Assembly: GCA_030028905.1 (NCBI GenBank)
Contig: JALDYZ010000016.1
Coordinates: forward strand, 1 to 64,000
Direction of reading: 5' to 3'
DNA from: Ferirhizobium litorale
GTDB lineage: Bacteria > Pseudomonadota > Alphaproteobacteria > Rhizobiales > Rhizobiaceae
Length of the DNA stretch: 64,000 bases
The translations under genes were made by a program, and so were the position numbers. How positions within the stretch are numbered: the stretch's first letter is position 1; every line of letters begins with the position of its first letter. Of this stretch, positions 50,081-59,243 are shown in pieces. The notes beneath the pieces are model-generated. The model was given only the letters and a program-made list of their open reading frames with translations, ran no database searches and had not been told where the DNA came from.

Positions 50081-50401
50081 ATGCCGGAAAAATATCAATC
50101 GCTCGTCGAAATGCTCATCGCATGGTTCGGAGGAGGACTGACGACACTGTTCGCTGCGGCCACTGGTCGCTTGATGTGGCACACGATCGAGGTTCGCAAG
50201 GCGCACCGAAAATTCTTCGGGAAAGAACTATGCTGGGAGTTGCCGCTCGCTGTTGGTATGGCGATCATCGGCGAGGGCGTGGCGATCTGGCTTGAGGCGG
50301 GGCCACTGCTCCGGCCTGGCATCATCGGAGGGTTGGCCTATCTAGGACCACGCGGGATGGAAGTGCTGTTCTTCCGTTGGTTTGCCGCGAAAGTAAAGTG
50401 A
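50081..50401 (+). CDS. Phage holin, LydA/holin superfamily III type
   Basis: 106 residues. LIAWFGGGLTTLFAAATGRL, PLAVGMAIIGEGVAIWLEAG and GIIGGLAYLGPRGMEVLFFR are the membrane segments of the LydA family. It ends the lysis cassette. The presence of the earlier two-helix protein suggests a holin/antiholin pair. Confidence 0.8.
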   Translation: MPEKYQSLVEMLIAWFGGGLTTLFAAATGRLMWHTIEVRKAHRKFFGKELCWELPLAVGMAIIGEGVAIWLEAGPLLRPGIIGGLAYLGPRGMEVLFFRWFAAKVK

Positions 50402-50423
50402 GATCCGGGGTGGTGGGGTTGTC

Positions 50424-50729
50424 CTACCATCCCTTTTTCTTTTTTGGCCTCGGCTGCGGCCGTGTGTGAAAGCCTTCCGGCATCACTTCCATGCCAGCTT
50501 CTTCGCAGGCGGCGATGAATGCTGATCGGGCTTCTTCCGGCTCCAATCCCTCGGCCAGCACATCCAGGCAAGCTTGCCTTGCCATTTTGTGCGCCGGCCC
50601 CGCTTCACCACTCCAGCGGTCCAGCAGATAGCGCGCAGCGTCCTCGGTGTTGGTCACCGTGAATGTAAGCCCTGGTCCGACGCGGAACGTGACCGGCTTG
50701 CTCCAGTGCTTCGGGTCGATCGTGCTCAT
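50424..50729 (-). CDS. DUF982 family protein
   Basis: 101 residues. WSKPVTFRVGPGLTFTVTNT, EDAARYLLDRWSGEAGPAHK, ARQACLDVLAEG are standard DUF982, a family nearly confined to Rhizobiales. Function unknown. The C-terminus is a Lys/Pro tail. Overlaps its upstream neighbour by 4 nt, so likely one transcript. Confidence 0.82.
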   Translation of the reverse strand: MSTIDPKHWSKPVTFRVGPGLTFTVTNTEDAARYLLDRWSGEAGPAHKMARQACLDVLAEGLEPEEARSAFIAACEEAGMEVMPEGFHTRPQPRPKKKKGW

Positions 50730-50950
50730 AAATCGTATTGCACCCTGCAGCGGTTATAGACCCGTTCCTCGGTCTTTTTACACCCGTTTCGCCGGGCAAG
50801 CTCCAGGCGAAGGGCTACCATATTCCAATCCCCGATCTTGTCGAATAGCGCTGTGCCGTCATACTGGCGCGCCAGCCCGCATTCCCCGCACTTGAGGCGG
50901 ACCTTCTTGCCGACAAACTCTGACAGGTAGTAAGCGCCGCTACGGGGCAT
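50726..50950 (-). CDS. Zinc-ribbon-like protein
   Basis: 74 residues. KVRLKCGECGLARQYDGTAL has a CxxC, and a second pair of cysteines lies in NGCKKTEERVYNRC, enough for one zinc site. Coupled to the DUF982 gene. Confidence 0.55.
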   Translation of the reverse strand: MPRSGAYYLSEFVGKKVRLKCGECGLARQYDGTALFDKIGDWNMVALRLELARRNGCKKTEERVYNRCRVQYDL

Positions 50951-51335
50951 ATTCGGTCACGCAATCTCTTGATCGATTGTTCCTCTAATGTTCTCGTTTT
51001 AGAAATTGGTCAAGTGCCGGCGCTTGATCGTCGATCGTGTGCCATTCATGCGCCAACGAATTCCCGCTAACCTCCGGCAAGCACGGTAAATGCTGGTAAA
51101 TCTGGTAAGGCTCGGACGCACGTCGGGCGCGGCGAAGATTGATCTAACTATTGGGAAATATTGGTGATCCCGGCGCGATTCGAACGCGCGACCCCCAGAT
51201 TAGGAATGTGGGGGTCGTGCGAAGGTGGAACGCAGAGTAATCTTGGATTGATATCATCGTGCCGAGAGGTGTGATGTAAATGCGAACCGAACGACAACCG
51301 ACAAGCATGTTCGATAGCGATTTTGCAATCGCGCT
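50951..51335. other. Intergenic stretch holding a tRNA fragment
   Basis: 385 nt without a gene. It contains the tRNA-Arg-like 3' fragment at 51162-51206 and otherwise nothing I can name. It separates the lysis/DUF982 side from the TIR gene. Confidence 0.6.
51162..51206 (-). pseudogene. 3' fragment of tRNA-Arg (CCU), likely relic attachment site
   Basis: Read on the minus strand: anticodon loop TTCCTAA (anticodon CCT), 3' anticodon stem TCTGG, T-arm GCGCG-TTCGAAT-CGCGC, acceptor strand CGGGATC, discriminator A and CCA. The 5' half with the D-arm is absent. The adjacent CCACA nearly completes the anticodon stem with one C:C mismatch. A 3' tRNA piece of this length is typical of the attR left by an integrative element. 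Confidence 0.7.
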
Positions 51336-52862
51336 CTATCCCCCGTCTCCAAGGGCCTCCTCGGTCTCGGCTTTCTGTGCTTCATCTCGATCTTCAATCA
51401 AACGTTTGCAGAGCAGATCGACTATGTATTGAGCTTGTTTCTCATGTTCTTCATTGGGATCAAATGGGATACCGCCGTATTTCGAATCGTCGGTGAAAAA
51501 TCCGGGGACTACAGTTTTAAACCTAATCGGTATTACCTCATTCTTGCCAAATCTCTCCTTGAACGCATCGCTCTCAAACTTAGTCCAAATTCTCGTTGGA
51601 TATGCAGGAGATTGCAGAACGATTATATAACGTGCCTCACTTCTGTAAATCGGTGCTAGATAATCTTCGACATTCTGTGCAATTATTCTATGTTGTTCAT
51701 TCTCGTCGTAAAAGTTGGAGACTTCGCGCTCGGTGAGCAACTGATGTATACGCTCGGCCAAGGTGCGATCGGCCCCAGCAAACGACAGCGCAAAGTCAAA
51801 TTTGCCCTCAAAATAACTTGCTTTATATCCAACTTGTTGGGTGAAAACACGCCAAATCATGTTCTTTAAGTAGAATATTAGTTTTGGGTCTTCGACACTC
51901 AAAACCGAGGTTGATGGCTCAAAGTGGAAATATGGTGCCAGCAACTTGCTCTTCTCTGGATCCTCTAGGAGTGCTTTCAACCATCCTTTGTCGATTACCT
52001 GGCCAATCGAGCCTTTCATATCTGGGTGAGCTATCATTGCCTCAGATAGATCCAGGGACCAATCCTCGCCTTCCGATAACCAACGCAATATGTGTAGATA
52101 GGGGGCTCGGCCTTCGCGACGCAGCTTCGATCCCCGAGCGAAAGTGATGGCCGCTTCTTTAAATTGTCTGCCTAAATCACTAATGACGTCTTCAACTACA
52201 ACATTTACAGAAGTTTGAATTACTCTATGTTCCTTCTGATCTTCTGTTACTTTGTCAAGTATGCACAGTTTATGACAAAGTAGTTGAACTAGTTGAAAAC
52301 TACCTTGCGCCCTGTCGGTTACTTGATCCTTTCCGTCGATCGTGATGTTGAGTGCGGCTTCTCCCAATTCGATTACTTGTTGTACCAGCTCTTTTGGGTT
52401 GGCTTCGAGACGGAAGACATCAATTCGAAGCCCCAAGTCGTGGGCAAACCGAACCAATTGTGTTCCGGCCTTGTTAATTCCAATGAGTATGAGTTTCGAC
52501 TTTTCGTCCTCGGTATCCGCAAGCACCTTCATAAAATCTGAAAGCTGCTCCTTGGTTTCTTCAGGCAACCTGTGAAAGTCGTCAACAATTACAGTTCCAA
52601 TATCGGCCATGTCAGGCAGTGAAGCTATCAGTTCGATATCTTTCGGCCTGCGCGCACTCAGGGATGTGACTTGGTCAGACTTTCCGAGATCAGCAAGGAC
52701 CTTAGTAATCGTAGTTGTTTTGCCTATCCCCGAGGGCCCTTCGATAACCATGCATCGCCCCGGGGTGCGTACTGACACCATTATCTCATCGTATTTGTCC
52801 GGATGCACAAACGTGAATGTGGGTATCCCTGAAAGGCGGAATACGTCTTCCAATAGCGGCAT
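51336..52862 (-). CDS. STAND/AAA ATPase with C-terminal TIR domain (putative anti-phage defence)
   Basis: 508 residues. Walker A GPSGIGKTT (42-50), Walker B VIVDDF (91-96), a winged-helix-like region to about 340, and a C-terminal TIR domain (about 355-490: GKFDFALSFAGADRTLAERI, RYIIVLQSPAYPTRIWTKFE). Glu430 in WTKFE is the likely NADase glutamate. Bacterial TIR effectors deplete NAD+ on phage sensing. TIR at the C-terminus after the ATPase is a less common order. The base composition is much more AT-rich than its neighbours, indicating recent transfer. Confidence 0.82.
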   Translation of the reverse strand: MPLLEDVFRLSGIPTFTFVHPDKYDEIMVSVRTPGRCMVIEGPSGIGKTTTITKVLADLGKSDQVTSLSARRPKDIELIASLPDMADIGTVIVDDFHRLPEETKEQLSDFMKVLADTEDEKSKLILIGINKAGTQLVRFAHDLGLRIDVFRLEANPKELVQQVIELGEAALNITIDGKDQVTDRAQGSFQLVQLLCHKLCILDKVTEDQKEHRVIQTSVNVVVEDVISDLGRQFKEAAITFARGSKLRREGRAPYLHILRWLSEGEDWSLDLSEAMIAHPDMKGSIGQVIDKGWLKALLEDPEKSKLLAPYFHFEPSTSVLSVEDPKLIFYLKNMIWRVFTQQVGYKASYFEGKFDFALSFAGADRTLAERIHQLLTEREVSNFYDENEQHRIIAQNVEDYLAPIYRSEARYIIVLQSPAYPTRIWTKFESDAFKERFGKNEVIPIRFKTVVPGFFTDDSKYGGIPFDPNEEHEKQAQYIVDLLCKRLIEDRDEAQKAETEEALGDGG

Positions 52863-53328
52863 GAAGGGGTCCTATTCTAATTGGTTCGGATGGACGTTAC
52901 CAAGATTCGTGCAGTCTAGATACCTTTAGCCAGCTTCTCGGTCCTCTACCTTGGGCATTCCGCGCCGTTGAAAAAAGCCGCAACGCTCGTTGACGTCACA
53001 GTTGGGGGGAGTCTTCAGGACTCCAATAAAATCAATGGGCCGAAACTTCAGGTTTGGGGGCGTAACATATTGACTTAGTTCAATGGTGGCACACCTGCCG
53101 GGGTTCGAATGCCTGGCAAGAGGTCAAGCTTAGTACGATGTGCGTCAAATAGGGCGTGTCGTCCGGTTTGCGCCCTTATTCCGGTCGTTGAATCCAGTTC
53201 CACGATGTCACAAAAGCAGCCCTTCAGCTCAAGCCACCTTGTTGTCGATGATGGGCGAGGAGCGGTCGCGACCAACGCGCCTACCCATTAACATGGCTCT
53301 CTGGGCGAGAGGGTTGGTCGCAGACGGA
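52863..53328. other. 466-nt stretch with no convincing gene
   Basis: Short ORFs on both strands (for example 53075-53275) lack ribosome sites and known motifs. The stretch likely holds the TIR gene promoter and debris of the decayed region to its right. Confidence 0.5.
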
Positions 53329-53632
53329 TTACGATTCCTTCGGTTTCCTATCCGGTGAGCCGCCATACTGAGCATAGGCGTCCAGCATCATTTGCGTATA
53401 CTCACTCGTGCTAGAGGCTATCTCGCCTAGGCCCGGCAGGCGAAAGGTATCGTGGACCAATTCGAGACAAGTTCAACCTCGAGACCTAGTAGCTCTGCTA
53501 CAGCCAAAGCCTGAACGGGGTCCTGCCCTCCGGCCACAAATCTTCCTCAAGAGCAATCCAGACGCCATTCTCGTCATCGACACTGATCTCAGCCTGAAGT
53601 TTGCAATGGGGTCGTAAGCGGCCGATCGGCAT
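53329..53632 (-). pseudogene. Decayed hypothetical gene with two frameshifts
   Basis: Coding fragments in three frames read in order: ISVDDENGVWIALEEDLWPE from ATG 53632, then QDPVQALAVAELLGLEVELV, then FRLPGLGEIASSTSEYTQMM to a stop at 53329. Each join needs a -1 shift (near 53523 and 53444). The restored protein would be about 100 residues, acidic, of unknown family. Confidence 0.6.
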
Positions 53633-53726
53633 TGCGCCGATTGTGTTGAAACAGGTGCGGCTGCAAGTTGCGGCCCGCTGCGAGCAAGGCGGCATCGGGC
53701 CGGGGCTACGGGCTTTTCCGATTAGA

Positions 53727-53770
53727 CCAATCGTGATTAGTCTAATTCAAGTTAGTCCAATCACGATTGG
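53727..53770. repeat. 12-bp perfect inverted repeat
   Basis: CCAATCGTGATT (53727-53738) and AATCACGATTGG (53759-53770), 20-nt spacer, just beside the IS1182-like fragment. It may be an operator or stem-loop; it lacks a T-run. Confidence 0.5.
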
Positions 53771-53907
53771 GCTGGATCCAGACAGCTCACAGGGAGGGGG
53801 ACTAGCTTAGCCAGCTTCCGCAGGTTTTGGGCGGTGGCGGCGAGGAGGAACTCGTCTCGGGCGCCCCGCTGGCCTCGCAACCGAAGGTGTTCTCGATCTT
53901 CTGAGAA
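53761..53907 (-). pseudogene. IS1182-like transposase, C-terminal fragment
   Basis: Encodes REHLRLRGQRGARDEFLLAA and TAQNLRKLAKLV, the C-terminal signature of an IS1182-type transposase subgroup common in Rhizobiales, then an unrelated tail to the stop at 53761. The N-terminal portion is missing. It marks past transposition beside the TIR gene. Confidence 0.6.
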
Positions 53908-54009
53908 CAAGTTTATCTATCAGAACTGTTGATCGGTGATTAGCTGGAGGAGTAAGGTACGTTGACCTGAGTTGGCACGAGGTCGACTAGGGGTCTTGGG
54001 GGTCATCCG

Positions 54010-57000
54010 ATGACTGCCACGCTCGAGGTTGTGGTCAAGCCGAAGATCAAACTTACACAGGCGACGCAGCCGACGCAGCGGTTGTTTGCGCGGTTCAGCT
54101 ATACGAGCCAGATCAAGGAAGAGGCGGCGCGCCAGCCGCTTCTGGTGCCGGCGACAATCAGCGTTGAGCTTGCAAACGACGGATCGGCGTCGTTCACGGT
54201 CGACGACGGCGCGGGGGATTCCGAGGCCGAAATCTACCTCGAAACGGCACAAGGCGCCGACCTGGCGGTGGCGACCGGCAAGTTCCCGGCCGAGGGAAAG
54301 ACCGGTCAGTTCACCTTCGACGTGCCGGTCGAGACCTACCGGGCAGGCGGGCCGCGCACCAACCCCGACGAGCTGCCTTTGCTCAGCCGGCAGGGCCGAT
54401 TCACCAGCTTTGCGGACTCTCTGCCCGACTTCGGCCGGTACCGGCTGTATGTTGCGCCCGTTCGCCCGGCGCAGGCGGCCGGCGGCGCCAGCAATCCGCA
54501 GACCGCCGCGGCGCGCGCGTTGCTCGGGTTGCGGGGTAACGGCGATATAAAGGACTTCGAAGTCACCGAGCTCGATCGGGCAAAGGCCGACCCGGCTGCC
54601 GCCAACGCCCTGGGGCTGCGCGACGTCCCTGTGCGCCCCGACGGCCGGTTCGATTTCGCGCTTCCGGTCAACGGCGATGAGATCGGCTGGTTCTGGATCC
54701 TAATCGGACCGGTTTCCTACACCGGTTACCAGGTCGACTCTGCGAGCGGTCCGTCGGACCGATATATGACCATCATCCTCCCGCCCGCTGCCGCCACCGT
54801 CGGAGAGCGAGGAGGCACCAGCAACGGAGTACCCACCGGCCCACAGGGCTCCAGCACCAATCCTCCGCTCGATTTCGACGAGCAGCAGGTGATCGACAAT
54901 CCCGGTCTCTTTAACGACGATCCGGGTAGTGCCTGTTCGCCATTCAGCAATCCGCAGCGCGTTCTGGGCGAGCGCCCCTTCTTCACCGTGTTGCGCGTCG
55001 ATCAGCCCGAGATTGGGGGCGAGGGATCAGTGAAGATTTCGCGCCCGATCGTACTCGATCTCGCCCCTCCGATCCGCGCGAGCGCGATCGCGGCGACGTT
55101 CGCCGGCGAGACGGATATCACCGGTCGCGGCGCAAGTGCCGCCGCCAGTAACGCGCGCCTGTCTCGCAGCCTCCGCATTGCGGTCGGCACCGAGGCGGAA
55201 GCGGCGCGGGCCGGCGAAGCCCGCGAGATACTGGAGGCGAACGTATCGAAGCCGATTTCGACGTTCTGGAACCACTGGATCCGCACCAAGACCCGTAAGC
55301 GCGATTTCGTCAGTCCGCGCAATCCGATTGAGTGGGAGGGTAACGCCACCCTCTACCAGGCTGGGTCGGTGGCAGGAGGGCACATCCTCGAGCACCGGGT
55401 GCAGTGGCGCTCGAACGGCTATTCGCTCGGGGACGTCGCCCACACCCTGACGCTGGCGCCACGGCAGAGCCGCCGCATCTCCAAGATCTCCTGGCGCCGG
55501 CGCGAACGGGCCTCGCGCACCGAATCCACTTCCGTCACCGACCGGGTATCGCAGACGACCGAGCGCGACCGCGACTACAACGACGCCGTGCAATCGAACC
55601 TTGCCGAATGGAGCAAGGGCGGCTCGAGTTCGTCGACCACCGGGGCGGCGGGCGGCATCGGGTTTGCGCTCGGGCCGGTGGTCATCGGAGGCGGCGCCGC
55701 CCACGGGCAGGCGTCGTCGAGCAGTTGGCAGAACGGCGGCCGGCGCGTCGAGGCGAGCGAACATCAGTCGCTGCGCGACGCCATCCGCCAGTTCGGTGAT
55801 TCCCTGCGCCGACTCGAGAGCACCGTCGTCACTGAATTGTCGCAGGAAGAAGAGGTCGAGGGCATCTCCGAGACGGTGCGCAACGTCAATTATTGCCACG
55901 CGCTCACCGTGATGTACCACGAAATTCTCCGGCACTATCGCGTCGACACCACCTTCGCGGGCGTGCGCGAGTGCCTGTTCGTGCCGTTCTCGATCACGCC
56001 GTTCGACGTCAACAAGGCGCTGAAGTGGCGCGATAAACTGCGCGGCGGCATGCTGGCGCGGGATCTGCGCTGGGCGCTCGACCGTCTGGACGAAGTCGCC
56101 AACGCCTGGGTTGACTCCGATATTCCGGCGGGCCGGCGCAGCGCCCACCCGATCTCCTACATCTCCGGATCGGCCTACATAAAGCTCTCGATAGAACGCC
56201 CGCGGGACCGCGAGGACGAGGAAGCCATAGAGGCATATCGCGCGCTGTGGACCAGACTCGCGCCGCTGATGGGAACGTCGGTGAGCGCCGTGATGGGCCA
56301 ACTCGAGCGCACCGACCGCGACCGCGATGCCTATTACCAGCGCGAAGTGGCGCCGGGCATGGCGGCACGCTGGGCGGACCGGCTGAAATTCATCGTCGGG
56401 GGCGCGGGGATCGACGCCGCCGACTTCACCCTCGCCTCAACCTACCGCTACGGCGGGACCGTGCGAGTGGATTTCACCATTCCCATCAATGGCGGTTTCA
56501 ACCGTGAGAACCTCCAGGCGGTCACCATCAAGTCCGACGACGCGCTGCCGGCCGGATCCACGGCGGACCTGACGCGCGTGCAGATGCGTTATTTCACCGA
56601 CCATTTCGATGCGACGGCGGAGTCCGTGGCAACCACCAACGACCTCATCAGGCCGATAGCGGGAGAGCCAGACCCGGATGGCGCGGACGTGCGGTTCCCA
56701 CTGACCGCCTGGGAGCGCCAAGACTTGCGCCGGGTGATCGAGGACGCGGTCGACCTCTTGATCGTCCACCTCAACGCCAACCTCGTCTACTATCATAAGG
56801 TGATCTGGTGGCTGATGGACCGCGACGAGCTGTTCATGCTACTCGACGGTTTCATAGCGCCGTATGGGCGCCGGTTCGAGAACGGCGCCTGGGTCGAGGA
56901 CACTGGCCGCAGCGTCGCCTCGGTGATCGAGCGCGAACCGCTCGGTATCCTGGGCAACTCGCTGGTGTTCCGGGTCGCCGGCGGCGTGTTCCTCGGCATC

Positions 57001-58446
57001 GACGGACACGAGAGCCCGGCCGACCTCCACAGCTACTACCACGACGGGGAGTTCCGGCCGCAGCCGCTGCGGGTCAGTCTGCCGACCGACGGCCTCTACG
57101 CGCAGGCCCTGATGGACAAGTGCGAAGCGTGCGAGGAGCATTTTGGCAGCACCGACTGGGTGCTCTCGGACAAGGACCCCGAACTCGAAGCGCTCGCCGA
57201 TCAGTTCGGCACTCGCCGGGCGGCGCCCGACGGCACGACGCCGTCGCAGATGCCGGAAACCCTCATCAACCTGCAGAACGCGCCCGCGGCTCCGGATCCG
57301 ACCGGCCTCGGCGGCATTCTGTCGGCCGTTGCCAATTCCGGAGCGTTCCGCGACATGGCAGGACTCGCCGGCACGCAGGCCAACGCTCTGGGTGCGCTCA
57401 CCCAGGCCTCCACGCTCGCCTCGAGTTTCGGGCAGATGGCCGTCGACTTCCAGAAGTCCAAACAGGGCACTGCAGACGCGAAGCAGAAGCTGAGCAATAT
57501 CGCCAAGGCGAAGGCCGAGGGACTTATCGACGATGCCGAAGCGAAGCGACTGACCACGAAGGCGCTGGACGAACAGAACATGTCGCCCCCACCGAAGCCG
57601 CTGACCGAGACGACTCCGATCGAAAGCGCATTGCAGAAGGCCGGCGCGACCGGTCAGCCGATCGAGGTTACCCGGCAGGGTGCGCAGGGCGTGGAGACGG
57701 TCAAGGTCGGCGCTTTCGAAGGCGACCTGATTCCGGCCGTGTTCACCGGCGGTGGCCCATCGAAGGCCGGCAGCAAGCTGCCGCCCCGGACCGGCACCCA
57801 GCCCGCGCAGGCATGGGAAGCCTTGGCGCCGATCACGCCGCGGGTAGCGGGAACATGCGCGGGCGGACTGAAGAACCTCGGCACGCTGCTTATCGTCCAT
57901 GACGCAGAGACCGAGATCGACTTGCGTGACTATGGCGGGTACACTAACGCCGATACTTGGGTGCTGGTGCACACCGTCAGCGACCTGATCGAGGCCGTGC
58001 GTGCCCATGTGGGCAGTTGCGGTTATCTCACCGGCATCCACATCGAGGCGCATGGCGGATGGTCCGGCAGCGGCGGGTTCCGGATGGGCGACGACACCGA
58101 CGGCGACGGCCATGTCGAGGGCACCGAGGCCAACGACATGGTGTCCAGCGCAGCGCAGGCCACCAAGTTCGGCACCATCCTCAAGAGCGCGTTGGGTACC
58201 GGCGGGACGTCCTACATTGCTGTCGCGGCCTGCAACTCGTCGGGCACTAACGATGCGTTCCTGAAGGCGCTGCAGACGGCCAGCGGCGCTATTAGCATCG
58301 GCTCGGTCGATGCCAGCCGCTCGGGCGGCAACTGGTTCCACGGCGCGTGGTGGGAAGTGGACAAGGGCCGCAGCCAGGTCAATATCGACGGGACGACCAA
58401 GGTCGACACCCGCGACGAAGGCACCGGCATCTGGCGGCCGTTCTAA
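54010..58446 (+). CDS. 1478-residue multidomain protein with C-terminal caspase-like (clan CD) domain
   Basis: No signal peptide and no clear transmembrane segment. Residues 1-300 are beta-rich and Pro/Gly-linked. About 420-520 has basic RQSRRISKISWRRRERASR; a Gly/Ser-rich hydrophobic patch (GGIGFALGPVVIGGGAA) lies near 555. 627-670 contains NYCHALTVMYHEILRHYRVD and ECLFVPFSITPFD, 914-953 is helical, 1075-1290 is linker with an Ala/Lys helix. The C-terminal domain (1310-1478) has strand-His1348-Gly (IHIEAHGG) and strand-Cys1408 (YIAVAACNSSG), the dyad geometry of caspase-like/DUF4347 proteins. Function unknown. Confidence 0.75.
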   Translation: MTATLEVVVKPKIKLTQATQPTQRLFARFSYTSQIKEEAARQPLLVPATISVELANDGSASFTVDDGAGDSEAEIYLETAQGADLAVATGKFPAEGKTGQFTFDVPVETYRAGGPRTNPDELPLLSRQGRFTSFADSLPDFGRYRLYVAPVRPAQAAGGASNPQTAAARALLGLRGNGDIKDFEVTELDRAKADPAAANALGLRDVPVRPDGRFDFALPVNGDEIGWFWILIGPVSYTGYQVDSASGPSDRYMTIILPPAAATVGERGGTSNGVPTGPQGSSTNPPLDFDEQQVIDNPGLFNDDPGSACSPFSNPQRVLGERPFFTVLRVDQPEIGGEGSVKISRPIVLDLAPPIRASAIAATFAGETDITGRGASAAASNARLSRSLRIAVGTEAEAARAGEAREILEANVSKPISTFWNHWIRTKTRKRDFVSPRNPIEWEGNATLYQAGSVAGGHILEHRVQWRSNGYSLGDVAHTLTLAPRQSRRISKISWRRRERASRTESTSVTDRVSQTTERDRDYNDAVQSNLAEWSKGGSSSSTTGAAGGIGFALGPVVIGGGAAHGQASSSSWQNGGRRVEASEHQSLRDAIRQFGDSLRRLESTVVTELSQEEEVEGISETVRNVNYCHALTVMYHEILRHYRVDTTFAGVRECLFVPFSITPFDVNKALKWRDKLRGGMLARDLRWALDRLDEVANAWVDSDIPAGRRSAHPISYISGSAYIKLSIERPRDREDEEAIEAYRALWTRLAPLMGTSVSAVMGQLERTDRDRDAYYQREVAPGMAARWADRLKFIVGGAGIDAADFTLASTYRYGGTVRVDFTIPINGGFNRENLQAVTIKSDDALPAGSTADLTRVQMRYFTDHFDATAESVATTNDLIRPIAGEPDPDGADVRFPLTAWERQDLRRVIEDAVDLLIVHLNANLVYYHKVIWWLMDRDELFMLLDGFIAPYGRRFENGAWVEDTGRSVASVIEREPLGILGNSLVFRVAGGVFLGIDGHESPADLHSYYHDGEFRPQPLRVSLPTDGLYAQALMDKCEACEEHFGSTDWVLSDKDPELEALADQFGTRRAAPDGTTPSQMPETLINLQNAPAAPDPTGLGGILSAVANSGAFRDMAGLAGTQANALGALTQASTLASSFGQMAVDFQKSKQGTADAKQKLSNIAKAKAEGLIDDAEAKRLTTKALDEQNMSPPPKPLTETTPIESALQKAGATGQPIEVTRQGAQGVETVKVGAFEGDLIPAVFTGGGPSKAGSKLPPRTGTQPAQAWEALAPITPRVAGTCAGGLKNLGTLLIVHDAETEIDLRDYGGYTNADTWVLVHTVSDLIEAVRAHVGSCGYLTGIHIEAHGGWSGSGGFRMGDDTDGDGHVEGTEANDMVSSAAQATKFGTILKSALGTGGTSYIAVAACNSSGTNDAFLKALQTASGAISIGSVDASRSGGNWFHGAWWEVDKGRSQVNIDGTTKVDTRDEGTGIWRPF

Positions 58447-58460
58447 CGGAGTTAAGGATC

Positions 58461-58739
58461 GTGGCTGACACACTGACCTCAATCCAGGCCCAGATCGTCA
58501 ACAAGAACAAGGCGGCGGTGGAGCAACTGCTGGGCGCACCACTAAAGAAGGGCTACTGGACGACGAGCAAGCCGCCGGACGGCGCGAACGCGGCGGCAAT
58601 CACAGCGTTTAAAAAAACCGCGCTTGACGAGATCTGGATATATGCCAGCGGCCGGGTCCACTTCAATCTTGCCGGCACCGCGATTAAGGTCGACGACAAG
58701 ACAAATCGCGACCTTCCACCCGAGCAGATGCTCGTCTAA
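58461..58739 (+). CDS. Small partner of the 1478-aa protein
   Basis: 92 residues from GTG 58461 with AAGGA upstream, 14 nt after the large gene, so same transcript. AAVEQLLGAPLKKGYWTTSK and DEIWIYASGRVHFNLAGTAI predict a helix followed by beta strands. No secretion signal. An immunity, chaperone or substrate role is possible, but nothing in the sequence decides it. Confidence 0.7.
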   Translation: MADTLTSIQAQIVNKNKAAVEQLLGAPLKKGYWTTSKPPDGANAAAITAFKKTALDEIWIYASGRVHFNLAGTAIKVDDKTNRDLPPEQMLV

Positions 58740-59243
58740 ATCCGGCCGCAGCCGCGCTGTGTCGTCGGCAGCTTCGATGGGTAAGGGATTTTGACAAGCA
58801 TCCCCATGACGACATCCGCACCTGTCATTCGAAGAAGGATTGATACCCACGCCACGGATGTCCTCTGCTTTCGGCCCAACGCTGCCAGACCGGGTGCGCC
58901 GCTCGCGGGTGGTTCGCCCGGAGCGAGCAACTTCACAGATGGGCTGCCTGTGCACGCCACGAGAATTGACATCGGTGTCGATGCGCTCAGGCAGAAACCA
59001 AACCGACAGATCTTTCATCACGATCGCTGTGTCGGCAATGTCATCGATTGGTAGGCAGCGGTCAGACCCCCCTTCCGGGTCGGCAGAGTGTAAGCAGACG
59101 CTCGTCAATGTGCTAGGTTAACCCGTCAGCGGACGGCAGCTTTAGCCTGCGGCGTTCCGAAAGCCGACAGTCTGAAAACGGCCCCATAGTGACCGACGAG
59201 TGGGACAACGGCGGCAGAAAACGTAATGATTTCGGAGGTCGCT
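58740..59243. other. 504-nt right-end stretch with no convincing gene
   Basis: ORFs on the minus strand (58736-58972, 59126-59326) lack ribosome sites and recognisable motifs. It lies between the cargo and attR and may contain integrase or accessory binding sites. Confidence 0.5.

Noticed and set aside
53075-53275. Transposase or toxin-like short ORF on the minus strand
   Set aside because: Composition is not convincing and no motif matched on inspection.
56839-58482. 547-codon minus-strand open frame opposite the 1478-aa gene
   Set aside because: The plus frame has the motif-bearing protein and good coupling to the 92-aa gene; the minus frame is an Arg/Gly/Leu-rich shadow.
58736-58972. 78-codon minus-strand ORF near the right end
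   Set aside because: No ribosome site or recognisable motif.
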